Position numbers and translations under genes: made by a program | In this document: piece after piece, positions 46,745 to 55,080 of the stretch | Layout: each line of letters starts with the position of its first letter | Position numbering within the stretch: position 1 is the stretch's first letter | DNA from: Actinoplanes sp. L3-i22 | Lineage (GTDB): Bacteria; Actinomycetota; Actinomycetes; Mycobacteriales; Micromonosporaceae | Assembly: GCF_019704555.1 (NCBI RefSeq) | Contig: NZ_AP024745.1 | Location: forward strand, 1,000,501-1,064,500 | Direction of reading: 5' to 3' | Length of the DNA stretch: 64,000 bases | Notes under the pieces: generated by a model | What the model was told of the DNA's origin: nothing | The model's database searches: none | The model's input: the letters and a program-made list of their open reading frames with translations, nothing else

Positions 46745-47731
46745 ATGCGGCGTGCGGTCACGGCACTGCTCGGCATCCTCATCGGCATCGGTCTGGCCGG
46801 TCCCGCAGCCGCGGCCCCGGCGAGCGGCGACGGCCGGGTCACCTTCGGCGTCCGGCCCACCGGCAAGACCGGACCGGACAAAAGATCGACCTTCGCGTAC
46901 GCGGCGACGCCCGGCGGTGTCGTCGACGACCAGGTGGAGGTCTCCAACGCCGGGACCAAGCCGATCACCGTGAAGGTCTACGCCAGTGACGCGTTCACCA
47001 CCACCGGCGGCGGCTTCGACGTGCTCGCGGCCGGCGGCAGGTCGGACGACGCCGGAGCCTGGCTGAGCATGTCCAAGAGCTCGGTGACGGTGCCCGCCCG
47101 CGGCCGTACGGTCGTCCCGTTCACGCTCCGGATCCCGGCCACCGCCACGCCCGGCGACCACACCGCCGGCATCGTCGCCTCGGTTTCCTCGCTGCAGACC
47201 GACGCCAAGGGCAACAAGGTCTCCGTCGACCAGCGTGTCGGCTCGCGCGTCTACCTGCGGATCAGCGGCGCGCTCGAGCCACGGCTCACGGTGGAGAAGC
47301 TGACCGCGAAGTACCACCCGAGCTCGAACCCGCTGAAGACCGGCCGCACCACGCTGACCTACCTGGTGCGCAACACCGGCAACGTCCGCCTCGGCGCCCA
47401 CCAGAAGGTCACCGTCAGCACCCTCTGGGGCGGCGAGCGCGTGGCCGACGGCGTCGCGGACGTGGCCGAGATCCTGCCCGGCGACGCGGTCACGATGACC
47501 GCCGAGGTCGACGGCGCGCTGCCCGCCGTGTGGCTGACCGGCGCCGTGCACGCCGACCCGCTGCCGCAGCCCAGCGACCAGAAGCTCGCGCTCAGCGCGG
47601 TCACCCGGGAGTACGGCTTCTGGGCCTTCTCATGGACCACCGCGGTCGTGATCCTGCTGCTCGTCGGGCTGGTGACCGGCTGGTTCCGGAACCGGCGCCG
47701 CCGGCGCCGCCGGGTGGTCAAGAATGCTTGA
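46745..47731 (+). CDS. DUF916-type (WxL-interacting) membrane-anchored surface protein
   Basis: 328 residues: signal peptide (MRRAVTALLGILIGIGLAGP), a domain with VEVSNAGTKPITVKVYASDAF, LSMSKSSVTVPARGRTVVPF and IPATATPGDHTAGIVASVSS as in DUF916, a second Ig-like domain, then a TM (FSWTTAVVILLLVGLVTGWF) and a basic Arg-rich tail. In firmicutes DUF916 proteins bind peptidoglycan and partner with WxL proteins; the same pairing is seen here. ATG 46745 follows AAGGA. Confidence 0.75.
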   Translation: MRRAVTALLGILIGIGLAGPAAAAPASGDGRVTFGVRPTGKTGPDKRSTFAYAATPGGVVDDQVEVSNAGTKPITVKVYASDAFTTTGGGFDVLAAGGRSDDAGAWLSMSKSSVTVPARGRTVVPFTLRIPATATPGDHTAGIVASVSSLQTDAKGNKVSVDQRVGSRVYLRISGALEPRLTVEKLTAKYHPSSNPLKTGRTTLTYLVRNTGNVRLGAHQKVTVSTLWGGERVADGVADVAEILPGDAVTMTAEVDGALPAVWLTGAVHADPLPQPSDQKLALSAVTREYGFWAFSWTTAVVILLLVGLVTGWFRNRRRRRRRVVKNA

Positions 47732-48326
47732 GAGCGCGCTGGTGGCCCTGCTGCTGGCGTCCCCGGCGTCCGGCACGATCACGTTCACCCCGGCGAACAG
47801 CATCGACCTGGCCTCGATCAAGGTGCACACCTCCGGGGGCTGCCCGGCTCCCGCGGACGGCTTCTACGCGGTCGCCCGGGGGCACGGCTTCCCGAAGGAC
47901 GGGCAGGTGGTGACCGCGCCGACCGCGGCCGGGATGTCCGCGACGGGCGGGTTCGACGTCTACTTCGGGCAGACCATGGCCGACTTCGCGGCGGACAACC
48001 ACACCGAGCTGAGCGGGCAGTACGACGTGACCGTGTCGTGCGTGGACTCGTTCAAGGGCACGGTGTTCGCGGAGTACACGGGCGCACTGACGTTCACCAG
48101 CCCCAAGACGTACAAAAGCGGCACTTTGTCGGCCGGAACCACCGCATCGCCGGCGCCCTCGGCCGCAGCCGTGATCGAACCCGTCCCGGAGACCGTGACC
48201 GAGGCCGCGCCCCCGCCCCCGGCCCCGGCGAAGCCGTCCCTGTGGTGGCTGGTCGCCGGGCTCGCCGCCGTGCTTCTCGCCTTCGAGGCCGGCCGCCGGT
48301 TCGGCCGCCGCACCCGCACCCCGTGA
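47724..48326 (+). CDS. Small anchored surface protein, paralog of the WxL protein N-terminal domain
   Basis: 200 residues, starting 8 nt inside the DUF916-type gene. A very short signal-like start (MLESALVALLLASPASGTI) leads to a domain that matches the first domain of the 521-aa protein by eye: (L/I)K(L/V)HTS-x-G-C, T-(T/A)-G-F-D-V, and Q/E-Y-D-V-x-(I/V)-S-C-x-D-(A/S)-F. An Ala/Pro-rich linker, one TM (LWWLVAGLAAVLLAFEAGRR) and a basic tail follow. It probably acts as a membrane-bound form of the same binding module. Confidence 0.65.
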   Translation: MLESALVALLLASPASGTITFTPANSIDLASIKVHTSGGCPAPADGFYAVARGHGFPKDGQVVTAPTAAGMSATGGFDVYFGQTMADFAADNHTELSGQYDVTVSCVDSFKGTVFAEYTGALTFTSPKTYKSGTLSAGTTASPAPSAAAVIEPVPETVTEAAPPPPAPAKPSLWWLVAGLAAVLLAFEAGRRFGRRTRTP

Positions 48327-48342
48327 CACCTCAGGAGGACCA

Positions 48343-49341
48343 GTGACGACCACGATCACTCCGGTCGATCCGGCCCCACCGGAGGCCCCGCCGATCCCCG
48401 CGCCGCCCCCGCCGCCGGTCGCGCCGAAGCCCGTCCCGGCCGCGTCGCCGGAGCCGGCCGGGCTGGTCACGCCGCCGGCCCCGCGTCCCGGACCGTTCTG
48501 GGCGCGGCTGAGCGGCACCGCGTTCTCCATCCTGGCGGCGGTGCTGCTCGGGTTCATCGCCCAGTTCACCGTGCTCGGCGACCTCGGGCACGACCGGGCG
48601 CAGAAGCTGGCGTTCGCGAACTTCCGCGCCGACCTGGCCCTGGCCACCGCGCCGGTCAACCACGTCAGCGAGGATGGCAAGACGCCGCTGGCCGAGGGCA
48701 CCGCGGTCGCGGTGATCGAGATCCCGGCGATCGGCGTCCACGAGGTGGTCTTCGAGGGCACTGACAGCGGGGTGCTGACCCGCGGCCCCGGGCATCGGCG
48801 CGACACCGTCTTCCCCGGCCAGGCCGGGACCAGCATCCTGATGGGTCGCCGGGCCGGGTACGGCGGCCCGTTCTCCCGGATCGGCGAACTGGCCGGCGGC
48901 GACCGGATCTCCGTGATCACCGGGCAGGGCGAGCAGTCCTACGAGGTGATGGGCGTCCGCCGGGCCGGCGACCCGCAGCCGGCCGCGCTCGTCCCGGGCG
49001 CCGGCCGGCTGACCCTGATCACCGCCGACGGGACCGCGTACCTGCCGGACAACGTGCTCCGGGTCGACGCGAAGCTGACCTCGAAGGTGCGGGACCCGTC
49101 GTCGCTGGCCGTCTCCACCGCGCTGTTGCCACCGGCCGAGCAGATGCTGGGCATCGACCTGATCGCCCTGGTCCCGCTGGTCCTCTGGGGACAGTTGATG
49201 TTCGTCTCGGCGCTCGCCATGGCCTGGGTCCGGCAGCGGCTCGGCCTCTGGCACGCCTGGCTGATCGGGCTGCCCGTGCTGACGCTGCTCGGCCTGCTGG
49301 TCGCCGGCCAGGTCACCCGCCTGCTGCCCAACCTGATCTGA
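48343..49341 (+). CDS. Sortase-fold membrane protein lacking catalytic His and Cys
   Basis: 332 residues from GTG 48343 (AGGAGG at 5 nt). Pro-rich cytoplasmic head, one TM (about 57-80), a sortase-like beta barrel (VIEIPAIGVHEVVFEGTDSG, RDTVFPGQAGTSILMGRRAG, LTLITADG), then two C-terminal TMs. In active sortases the strand reads G-H-(R/N) and T-(I/L)-x-T-C; here the His position is Arg169 and the Cys position is Ala228. The fold seems kept but transpeptidation should be impossible. A scaffold or docking role for the neighbouring surface proteins is inferred. Confidence 0.75.
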   Translation: MTTTITPVDPAPPEAPPIPAPPPPPVAPKPVPAASPEPAGLVTPPAPRPGPFWARLSGTAFSILAAVLLGFIAQFTVLGDLGHDRAQKLAFANFRADLALATAPVNHVSEDGKTPLAEGTAVAVIEIPAIGVHEVVFEGTDSGVLTRGPGHRRDTVFPGQAGTSILMGRRAGYGGPFSRIGELAGGDRISVITGQGEQSYEVMGVRRAGDPQPAALVPGAGRLTLITADGTAYLPDNVLRVDAKLTSKVRDPSSLAVSTALLPPAEQMLGIDLIALVPLVLWGQLMFVSALAMAWVRQRLGLWHAWLIGLPVLTLLGLLVAGQVTRLLPNLI

Positions 49342-49353
49342 AAGAGGACCACG

Positions 49354-50178
49354 ATGACCGAAACCGCACTCCAGCCGTCCGTCCTCGCGTCGGTGCGGTC
49401 CGACGCGCTCGCCCTGGAGGCCGAGGCGATCTCCGCGTGGTTCGGCGAGCGCAAGGTCCTCGACCGGGTCTCGCTGACCATGCCGGCCCGTCAGGTGACC
49501 GCGCTGATCGGCCCGTCCGGCTGCGGCAAGTCGACGTTCCTGCGGATCCTGAACCGGATGCACGAGCTGATCCCGAGCGCCTCGCTCGCCGGTGAGGTGC
49601 GCCTGGCCGGCGAGGACATCTACGACGCGTCGGTCCGGGTGACCGAGGCCCGCCGCAAGATTGGCATGGTGTTCCAGAAGCCGAACCCGTTCCCGGCGAT
49701 GTCGATCTACGACAACGTGGTGGCCGGGCTCAAGCTGACCGGCACCCGGGCGTCCCGGCGGGAGAAGGACGGCCTGGTCGAGGAGAGCCTGACCCGGGCC
49801 GGCCTGTGGAAAGAGGTGCGGGACCGGCTGCGCCAGCCGGGCGGCGCGCTCTCCGGCGGCCAGCAGCAGCGGCTCTGCATCGCCCGCTCGCTCGCGGTCC
49901 GGCCGAAGGTGCTGCTGATGGACGAGCCGTGCTCGGCGCTCGACCCGACGTCGACCCGGCGCATCGAGGAGACCATCACCGAGCTGGCCGAGACGGTCAC
50001 CATCGTGATCGTCACGCACAACATGCAGCAGGCCAACCGGGTGTCCCACCAGTGCGCGTTCTTCCTGGCGGAGCAGGGCACCCCGGGCATGATCGTGGAG
50101 ACCGGCGACACCGACCAGATGTTCAACGCCCCGGCCGACCCGCGCACCGAGGCATACGTCAACGGCCGCTTCGGCTGA
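49354..50178 (+). CDS. pstB: Phosphate ABC transporter ATPase PstB
   Basis: 274 residues: Walker [10 protein letters not shown] (53-61), Q-loop [17 protein letters not shown], which is diagnostic for PstB, signature LSGGQQQR (166-173), Walker [14 protein letters not shown] and H-loop VTHNM. It drives the PstCA channel. It lies about 9.4 kb downstream of pstA, an unusual distance, at the end of the same-strand gene train, with the surface cassette in between. ATG 49354 follows AAAGAGGA. Confidence 0.95.
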   Translation: MTETALQPSVLASVRSDALALEAEAISAWFGERKVLDRVSLTMPARQVTALIGPSGCGKSTFLRILNRMHELIPSASLAGEVRLAGEDIYDASVRVTEARRKIGMVFQKPNPFPAMSIYDNVVAGLKLTGTRASRREKDGLVEESLTRAGLWKEVRDRLRQPGGALSGGQQQRLCIARSLAVRPKVLLMDEPCSALDPTSTRRIEETITELAETVTIVIVTHNMQQANRVSHQCAFFLAEQGTPGMIVETGDTDQMFNAPADPRTEAYVNGRFG

Positions 50179-50217
50179 TGTACACCGGGTGGTAGCGCGG
50201 ATGCGGTGATCGGCTTC

Positions 50218-50223
50218 TACCCT
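50218..50223 (+). promoter_or_regulatory. Desaturase -10 box (leaderless start)
   Basis: TACCCT ends 7 nt before GTG 50231 and fits TANNNT; no ribosome site is present before the GTG. Confidence 0.4.
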
Positions 50224-50230
50224 GCCTGGA

Positions 50231-51202
50231 GTGCGAACCGTCTCGACGGGACCGACGCGCACGTACGGAGCCACCGCGACCTCGTCCGCGCTCGTCGCCA
50301 TCGCCCTCATCCTTGTGGGCTGCCAACTCTTCGTCATCCCGCTCTGGCTGCTGCCGCGAGGCACCGCCTGGGGATGGCTCCTGCCGCTGCTCGTGCTGAC
50401 CAACACCCCACTGTGGTCGTTGCTGCACGAGACCATCCACGGATCCCTGCTGCGCGACCGACGCTGGAACGACCGGCTCGGCCGCACCCTGGCGGTCGCC
50501 TACGGCGCGCCGTTCGCCCTGCTCAAGGCCGGGCATCTGCTGCATCACCGGTTCAGCCGGACCCCGCGCGAGCGGACCGAGATCTTCGACCCGGGCCGGT
50601 CCAGCTGGGGCGCCCGGGCGCCCGGTTACTACCTGCGCCTGTTCGGCGGCCTCTACCTCTCCGAGGTGTCGTCGCTGCTGCTCGCGCCGCTGCCGAAGCG
50701 GGGCTGGGCGTGGGTGAGCCGTCGTCTGGAGGACCCGGAGACGGTCACCTCGCTGCTGCTCGACACCGTCGCGGCCCGCCGGCTCGGCGCGTTCCGGCTG
50801 GACTCGGCGCTGATCGTGGCGCTGCACGCGGCCGCGTTCGCCGCCTACGGTCCACACTGGTGGATGCTGCCGGCGGCGCTGCTCGGGCGGGCGTTCGTGG
50901 TGTCGGTGGCGGACAACGCCTACCACTACGCCACGCCGCTCGACGAGCCGCTGGACGCGATGAACCTGTCCCTGCCCCGGCCGCTGGAGACGTTCATCCT
51001 GGCGTTCAACCTGCACGGCGTTCATCACCGGCACCCGGGCCTGGCCTGGCCGGATCTGCGTGGCGCGTTCCTCGCCGACGGCGGCCGGTTCGACCTGAGC
51101 TGGTGGCACGCGGCGGTCCGGCAGATCCGCGGGCCGATTCCGGCGACCGCGGACCGGCTGCGCGGTCGCGGCGCGGTCAGACCCCCAGGTGGCGACGGCT
51201 GA
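50231..51202 (+). CDS. Membrane fatty acid desaturase-type protein
   Basis: 323 residues, integral membrane di-iron desaturase/hydroxylase family. All three histidine boxes are present: H66-E-T-I-H70, H102-L-L-H105-H106 and H262-G-V-H265-H266. Several TMs lie between boxes one and three. The substrate may be an acyl chain or a carotenoid-type lipid; the sequence does not decide. Its 3' end overlaps the convergent response-regulator gene by 26 nt. Confidence 0.85.
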   Translation: MRTVSTGPTRTYGATATSSALVAIALILVGCQLFVIPLWLLPRGTAWGWLLPLLVLTNTPLWSLLHETIHGSLLRDRRWNDRLGRTLAVAYGAPFALLKAGHLLHHRFSRTPRERTEIFDPGRSSWGARAPGYYLRLFGGLYLSEVSSLLLAPLPKRGWAWVSRRLEDPETVTSLLLDTVAARRLGAFRLDSALIVALHAAAFAAYGPHWWMLPAALLGRAFVVSVADNAYHYATPLDEPLDAMNLSLPRPLETFILAFNLHGVHHRHPGLAWPDLRGAFLADGGRFDLSWWHAAVRQIRGPIPATADRLRGRGAVRPPGGDG

Positions 51203-51563
51203 TCAGGTCCTGCAGCTCGATCACCAGTTGCTTTGGCGCGAGCGGCTTCGCCAGGTAGCTGTCCGCGCCGGAGATCAGCCCGGCGTCCACGTCGTAGGCA
51301 TGGGCATTTCCGGACACCATCAGGATCGCCATGTCCCGGATGGCCGGGTTGCTCCGGGCCAGCTGGCACAGCTCCATGCCGTTCATCGCCGGCATCCGGA
51401 CGTCGGTGATCATGCCGATCGGCTTGGCGACGGTGAGGATCCGGGCGGCGGTGTGCCCGTCCTTGGCACCCAGCGCGCGGTAGCCGACCGCTTCCAGGCT
51501 CACCGTGAGCAGGTCACGGACGTCGGCGTCGTCGTCGGCGATCAGGATCAGGTTCTGGTTCAT
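51177..51563 (-). CDS. Single-domain response regulator (CheY-like)
   Basis: 128 residues, receiver domain only: acidic pocket ADDDAD (10-12 region), phosphoacceptor Asp54 in MITDVRMP, and Lys106 in YLAKPL. The ATG follows GAGGAGGAG. No output domain, so it acts by protein contact or in a phosphorelay. No kinase gene is adjacent. The type IV pilus operon 1.1 kb away is one possible client, but that is speculation. Confidence 0.9.
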   Translation of the reverse strand: MNQNLILIADDDADVRDLLTVSLEAVGYRALGAKDGHTAARILTVAKPIGMITDVRMPAMNGMELCQLARSNPAIRDMAILMVSGNAHAYDVDAGLISGADSYLAKPLAPKQLVIELQDLISRRHLGV

Positions 51564-51647
51564 TCGGGGCTCCTCCTCGTGAGCCTTCCTCTTCGGCGGA
51601 CGTTTGCCACACAGCAGTTATCTTCGGTTGCGGGTGAGGAGCAGACC

Positions 51648-51785
51648 AAAGATCAAATTCAGACTTTCCTACGCTGCGGCCAATAACTGACCGTCGCTCC
51701 CGCGGGGACCCTTCCGAGCCTCGCAGGGCGCGGGGCGCCCGGAACGCGAGGCCCTACAGGGCGACGTCCGAGGGTGGTTGCGGAC
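51648..51785 (+). repeat. Dispersed 138-bp repeat with conserved hairpin, copy 2
   Basis: Same element as 12451-12588, same orientation. The core hairpin CCTCGC-A-GGGCGC-GGG-GCGCCC-GGAAC-GCGAGG keeps its stems though the loop changed from TGGC to GGG. It lies between the response regulator and the oxidoreductase gene (divergent promoters). Confidence 0.85.
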
Positions 51786-51846
51786 AAAACCTCTGCCTTC
51801 GGCAGAAGAACGCGGTCCTCGGCCCGCGCACCGAAAACAATGGCGC

Positions 51847-52710
51847 ATGGCCTTCTCCTTCTCGATGCACGCGCAACCGACCGACGCCGCCGACTGGCTC
51901 GACCTGGCCCGCCGCGCCGAGGCCGCCGGGTTCCAGGCGCTCTACACCCCCGACCATCCGGGCAGCTCCACGTCCCCGTTCGTGGTCCTGGCCGCCGCGG
52001 CCGCGGTCACCAGCACGATCAAACTGGGGTCGTACGTGCTGAACGCCGGCATCCGCGAGCCGATCCTGATCGCCCAGGACGTCGCCACCCTCGACCTGAT
52101 CTCCGGCGGCCGGGCGATCCTCGGCCTCGGCGCCGGCCACACCCCGGCCGAGTGGGCCGCGGTCGGGCGGGAGCGTCCCGGCGTCCGCGCGCGTGTCGAC
52201 CACTTCATCGAGGTGGCCGAGGCGACCGTGCGGATGCTGGCCGGCGACGGTCTGGCCACGCCGCGCCCGGTGCAGGACCGGGTGCCGCTGCTGTTCGGCG
52301 GCGGCAACACCCGGCTGCTGCGCTGGGCCGCCGGGCACGCCGACCTGATCGGGCTCTCCGGGCTGGGCCGCACCCTGGCGGACGGGCACACGCACACCGC
52401 GAAGTTCTCGCCGGCCGTGGTGGACGCGCAGGTCGAGCTGGCCGGCGGGACTCCGGTCGAGGCGCTCGTGCACTACTTCGAGGTGACCGGCGACGCGGGT
52501 GCGGCGTACGCGAAATGGGCCGTGGACGCCGAGATCAGCGAGGCGGAGGCGGCCCTGACGCCGTACATGATGGCCGGAACGCCGAGTGAGCTGACCGCGA
52601 AGCTGGAGCAGAGCGAACGCCGGTGGGGAATCTCGCGCTACGCGGTCCGCCGCCCGGCCTTCGACGGCGTCGCGGCCCTGCTCGCGGCCGGGCCCGTCAC
52701 TGCGTCGTGA
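51847..52710 (+). CDS. F420-dependent LLM-class oxidoreductase (TIGR03621-like)
   Basis: 287 residues, luciferase-like TIM barrel. ATG 51847 gives MAFSFSMHAQPTDAADWLDL; an open frame upstream overlaps the repeat and is not used. Motifs: LARRAEAAGFQALYTPDHPG, STIKLGSYVLNAGIREPILI, LDLISGGRAILGLGAGHTPAEW and VPLLFGGGNTRLLRWAAGHA, typical for actinobacterial F420 enzymes. The substrate is unknown. Its 3' end overlaps the convergent pilO gene by 14 nt. Confidence 0.85.
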   Translation: MAFSFSMHAQPTDAADWLDLARRAEAAGFQALYTPDHPGSSTSPFVVLAAAAAVTSTIKLGSYVLNAGIREPILIAQDVATLDLISGGRAILGLGAGHTPAEWAAVGRERPGVRARVDHFIEVAEATVRMLAGDGLATPRPVQDRVPLLFGGGNTRLLRWAAGHADLIGLSGLGRTLADGHTHTAKFSPAVVDAQVELAGGTPVEALVHYFEVTGDAGAAYAKWAVDAEISEAEAALTPYMMAGTPSELTAKLEQSERRWGISRYAVRRPAFDGVAALLAAGPVTAS

Positions 52711-53296
52711 CGGTCGTCGTCGAGGCGCTGCTCTTCAGCCGGAACGCGTTGAGCGTCAGGGTCAGCGTGAACGGGTCCGGGTCGCTGGCGTCGCCCAGGG
52801 TGTTGCCCTGCTTCAGGTCCGTCGACTCGATCAGCACCGCCCGTGGCTGGGTGGTCTGCAGCTTCTTGATGAACGTGCTGATGTCGTCCACGTTCCCCTC
52901 GGCGGTGAGCGTGATCGGCAGTTCCCGGGCGGCGGTGACCGCCTTCGACTCGTCCCGGCCGGTGGCGGTGTAGGCGTTGACACCCAGGCCCAGGTTCGTG
53001 CCCATGGTCTGCAGCTGACGCAGGAACGTGGGGATGTCGTCGTCGGTCGGCAGCGCGTTCTTGTACTTCTTCAGCAGCGAGGCGTAGTCCGGCAGGTTCG
53101 CGCTGTCCGCCTTGAGCTGGGACAACTGGGTCCGCAGCGTGGACAGCTGGGTGCTGGCGTCCTCGGCCTGGGCCCGTACGTCCGACGCCTCGGTGTACTT
53201 CGGGCCGATCATCAGGAACCAGCCGGCCGCGATCAGCACCGCGGTCAGGGCCAGGCCACCGAAGAGCCAGAGCCGGTCGGATCGGAGCGCGCCCAT
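52697..53296 (-). CDS. pilO: Type IV pilus assembly protein PilO
   Basis: 199 residues: short cytoplasmic start (MGALRSDRLW), one TM (FGGLALTAVLIAAGWFLMIG), a coiled coil (DVRAQAEDASTQLSTLRTQL) and a ferredoxin-like C-terminal domain. With PilM and PilN it forms the alignment complex linking the motor to the pilus. Its ATG overlaps the pilN stop (TGATG), with GGAGG as ribosome site. It is the last gene of the operon. Confidence 0.85.
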   Translation of the reverse strand: MGALRSDRLWLFGGLALTAVLIAAGWFLMIGPKYTEASDVRAQAEDASTQLSTLRTQLSQLKADSANLPDYASLLKKYKNALPTDDDIPTFLRQLQTMGTNLGLGVNAYTATGRDESKAVTAARELPITLTAEGNVDDISTFIKKLQTTQPRAVLIESTDLKQGNTLGDASDPDPFTLTLTLNAFRLKSSASTTTVTTQ

Positions 53297-54012
53297 CACT
53301 TTCCTCCGGAGGACTTGCACTCGGTCGCGCTGAAGCGCCCGCAGAGCGACTTGTCGGTGATGTAGACGGTGAGCGTGAAGGCGACCTTGCCCTTCTTGAC
53401 CACCTTCTCCTGCCCCTTGCTGGTCAGGCTGGTGACGAACGGGCCGTCCACGTAGGTGAGCTTGTCCAGCGCGTCGACGTAGGCGGCGACCGCCTTCTTC
53501 TGCGGCGCGTTGCCGGTGATGGTCAGCTCGCCGACCTCGTCGGCGTCCAGGGTGCCGGAGCTGCCGGTCGAGTCGTTGGCCAGTTCGCCGCCGATCTCGG
53601 TCACCTCCACCCCGGCGTCGTCACCGGTGGCCCGGAGCAGGTCGAGCAGGTTCTGCCAGGACAGGTCCTTCGCCAGCAGGGTGGCGAGCTGCTTCTTCAT
53701 GACGATGTTGCTGTTCTTGGTCTCGGTCAGCGTCTTGTACTGCCGCTGCTGCAGCTGCACCGCGGCCACCTGGTGGGTGATCTGCTCGAACTCCAGGTCG
53801 GCGTCCTGCTTCTGGCCGGCCGCGGTCCAGTACCAGCCGCCGAGCAGGCCGAGCACCAGCACCACCGCGATCAGCACGACGGTCCGGGTCCGCCGCGCCC
53901 GCCGCCCGTCGCTGATGTCCTGCGGCAGCAGGTTCGCGCGGATGGTCAGCACCCGGGACGCCTGCTGCGGTGAGACCGACGGGTCCACCGGCATCAACGC
54001 GGTCGTGGTCAT
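53296..54012 (-). CDS. pilN: Type IV pilus assembly protein PilN
   Basis: 238 residues. The cytoplasmic N-terminus contains VLTIRANLLPQDI, matching the conserved N-L-L-P motif by which PilN binds PilM. One TM (TVVLIAVVLVLGLLGGWYWT), a coiled coil and a ferredoxin-like domain follow; two Cys near the C-terminus may form a disulfide. It overlaps pilM (ATGA) and pilO (TGATG). Confidence 0.87.
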   Translation of the reverse strand: MTTTALMPVDPSVSPQQASRVLTIRANLLPQDISDGRRARRTRTVVLIAVVLVLGLLGGWYWTAAGQKQDADLEFEQITHQVAAVQLQQRQYKTLTETKNSNIVMKKQLATLLAKDLSWQNLLDLLRATGDDAGVEVTEIGGELANDSTGSSGTLDADEVGELTITGNAPQKKAVAAYVDALDKLTYVDGPFVTSLTSKGQEKVVKKGKVAFTLTVYITDKSLCGRFSATECKSSGGK

Positions 54013-55037
54013 CGGGATCCTCCGAGGGTGAGGCCGATCGAGACGGCCGCCGACGGGACGAAGCTGTCGAACCCGCGCTCCCGCGCCCGGCGGGTGTCGC
54101 GCAGGCGGGAGGTGCTGTCCGCGTACATCACCGCGATGCCGCCGAGCTGCTCCTGCAGGTGCTCGGCGAGACCGGGCATGAGCGCCCCGCCGCCGCACAG
54201 GGCCAGCCGGGTGACCTGCTTCTGCCGCTCGCCGGAGGCCAGGTAGGTGAACGAGCTGCGCAGCTCGCTGGCGAGCGGGCGGACCGCGTCGGTGAGCGCG
54301 GCGACGCTGTCCGGGGTGCCGTCGCCGTGCAGGCCGTACCGGCACTTGAGCTCCTCGGCCTGGGCGGCCGGGATCCCGAGGCGGGTGGCGATGCTGTCGG
54401 TGATCTCGGCGCCGCCGCGCGGCAGGGTCCGGACGAACAGCGGCTCGCCGTCCGCGTGCACCACCACGCTGGTGATGTCCGCGCCGATGTCGACGATCGC
54501 CTCGACCTGGGTGTCCAGCCGGGAGGCGGCCCGCAGCAGGGCGAACGAGGCCAGGTCGACGCCGGTCACGTGCAGGCCGGCCTTCTCCACCGCGTGCACC
54601 AGCTCGACCACCGCGTCCTTGGGCATGGCGATCAGCAGGCCACGCACGGTCGGGTTGTCGCCGGGCTGCTCCAGCGGGTAGAAGTCCAGCAGCGAGCGCT
54701 CGACCGCGAGCGGGAGCGCGTCCTTGACCTGGAACGGCAGGGCCTGGCGCATCTGTCCGGAGGGCAGGTTCGCGATCGACATCTCGCGGACCACCAGCTG
54801 CGGGTTGGTCACCCCGAGGCTGACCCGCTTGGTGCCGAACCGGGAGGCGGCCCAGAGCTGCTTGAGCGCGTGCGTGACGGCGAGCGGGTCCTGCACCACG
54901 CCGCCGTGCACCGCGCCCGGGTCGAGCGGGATCTGGCCGAAGTTGATCAGGGTGTAGTCGTCCCGGGTGCGGCGGACCTCGACCGCCCGGATCGAGGATG
55001 AGCCGATGTCCAGCCCGATCGGTGTTGCGCCTGCCAT
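54009..55037 (-). CDS. pilM: Type IV pilus assembly ATPase-fold protein PilM
   Basis: 342 residues, actin/FtsA-like fold: GLDIGSSSIRAVEV (phosphate 1), VDIGADITSVVVHADG (phosphate 2) and LALCGGGALMPGLAEHL (adenosine motif). It forms a cytoplasmic ring around the motor and binds PilN. The gene follows pilD with 43 nt between and overlaps pilN. Confidence 0.92.
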   Translation of the reverse strand: MAGATPIGLDIGSSSIRAVEVRRTRDDYTLINFGQIPLDPGAVHGGVVQDPLAVTHALKQLWAASRFGTKRVSLGVTNPQLVVREMSIANLPSGQMRQALPFQVKDALPLAVERSLLDFYPLEQPGDNPTVRGLLIAMPKDAVVELVHAVEKAGLHVTGVDLASFALLRAASRLDTQVEAIVDIGADITSVVVHADGEPLFVRTLPRGGAEITDSIATRLGIPAAQAEELKCRYGLHGDGTPDSVAALTDAVRPLASELRSSFTYLASGERQKQVTRLALCGGGALMPGLAEHLQEQLGGIAVMYADSTSRLRDTRRARERGFDSFVPSAAVSIGLTLGGSR

Positions 55038-55080
55038 CGGCTTTCCTTTCTGGTCGTCTTCCTACGGGGGCTATCGGTCG

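Noticed and set aside
48343..49341. Active sortase
   Set aside because: The catalytic His and Cys positions are Arg169 and Ala228, and no LPxTG-type sorting signal was noticed in the neighbouring proteins.
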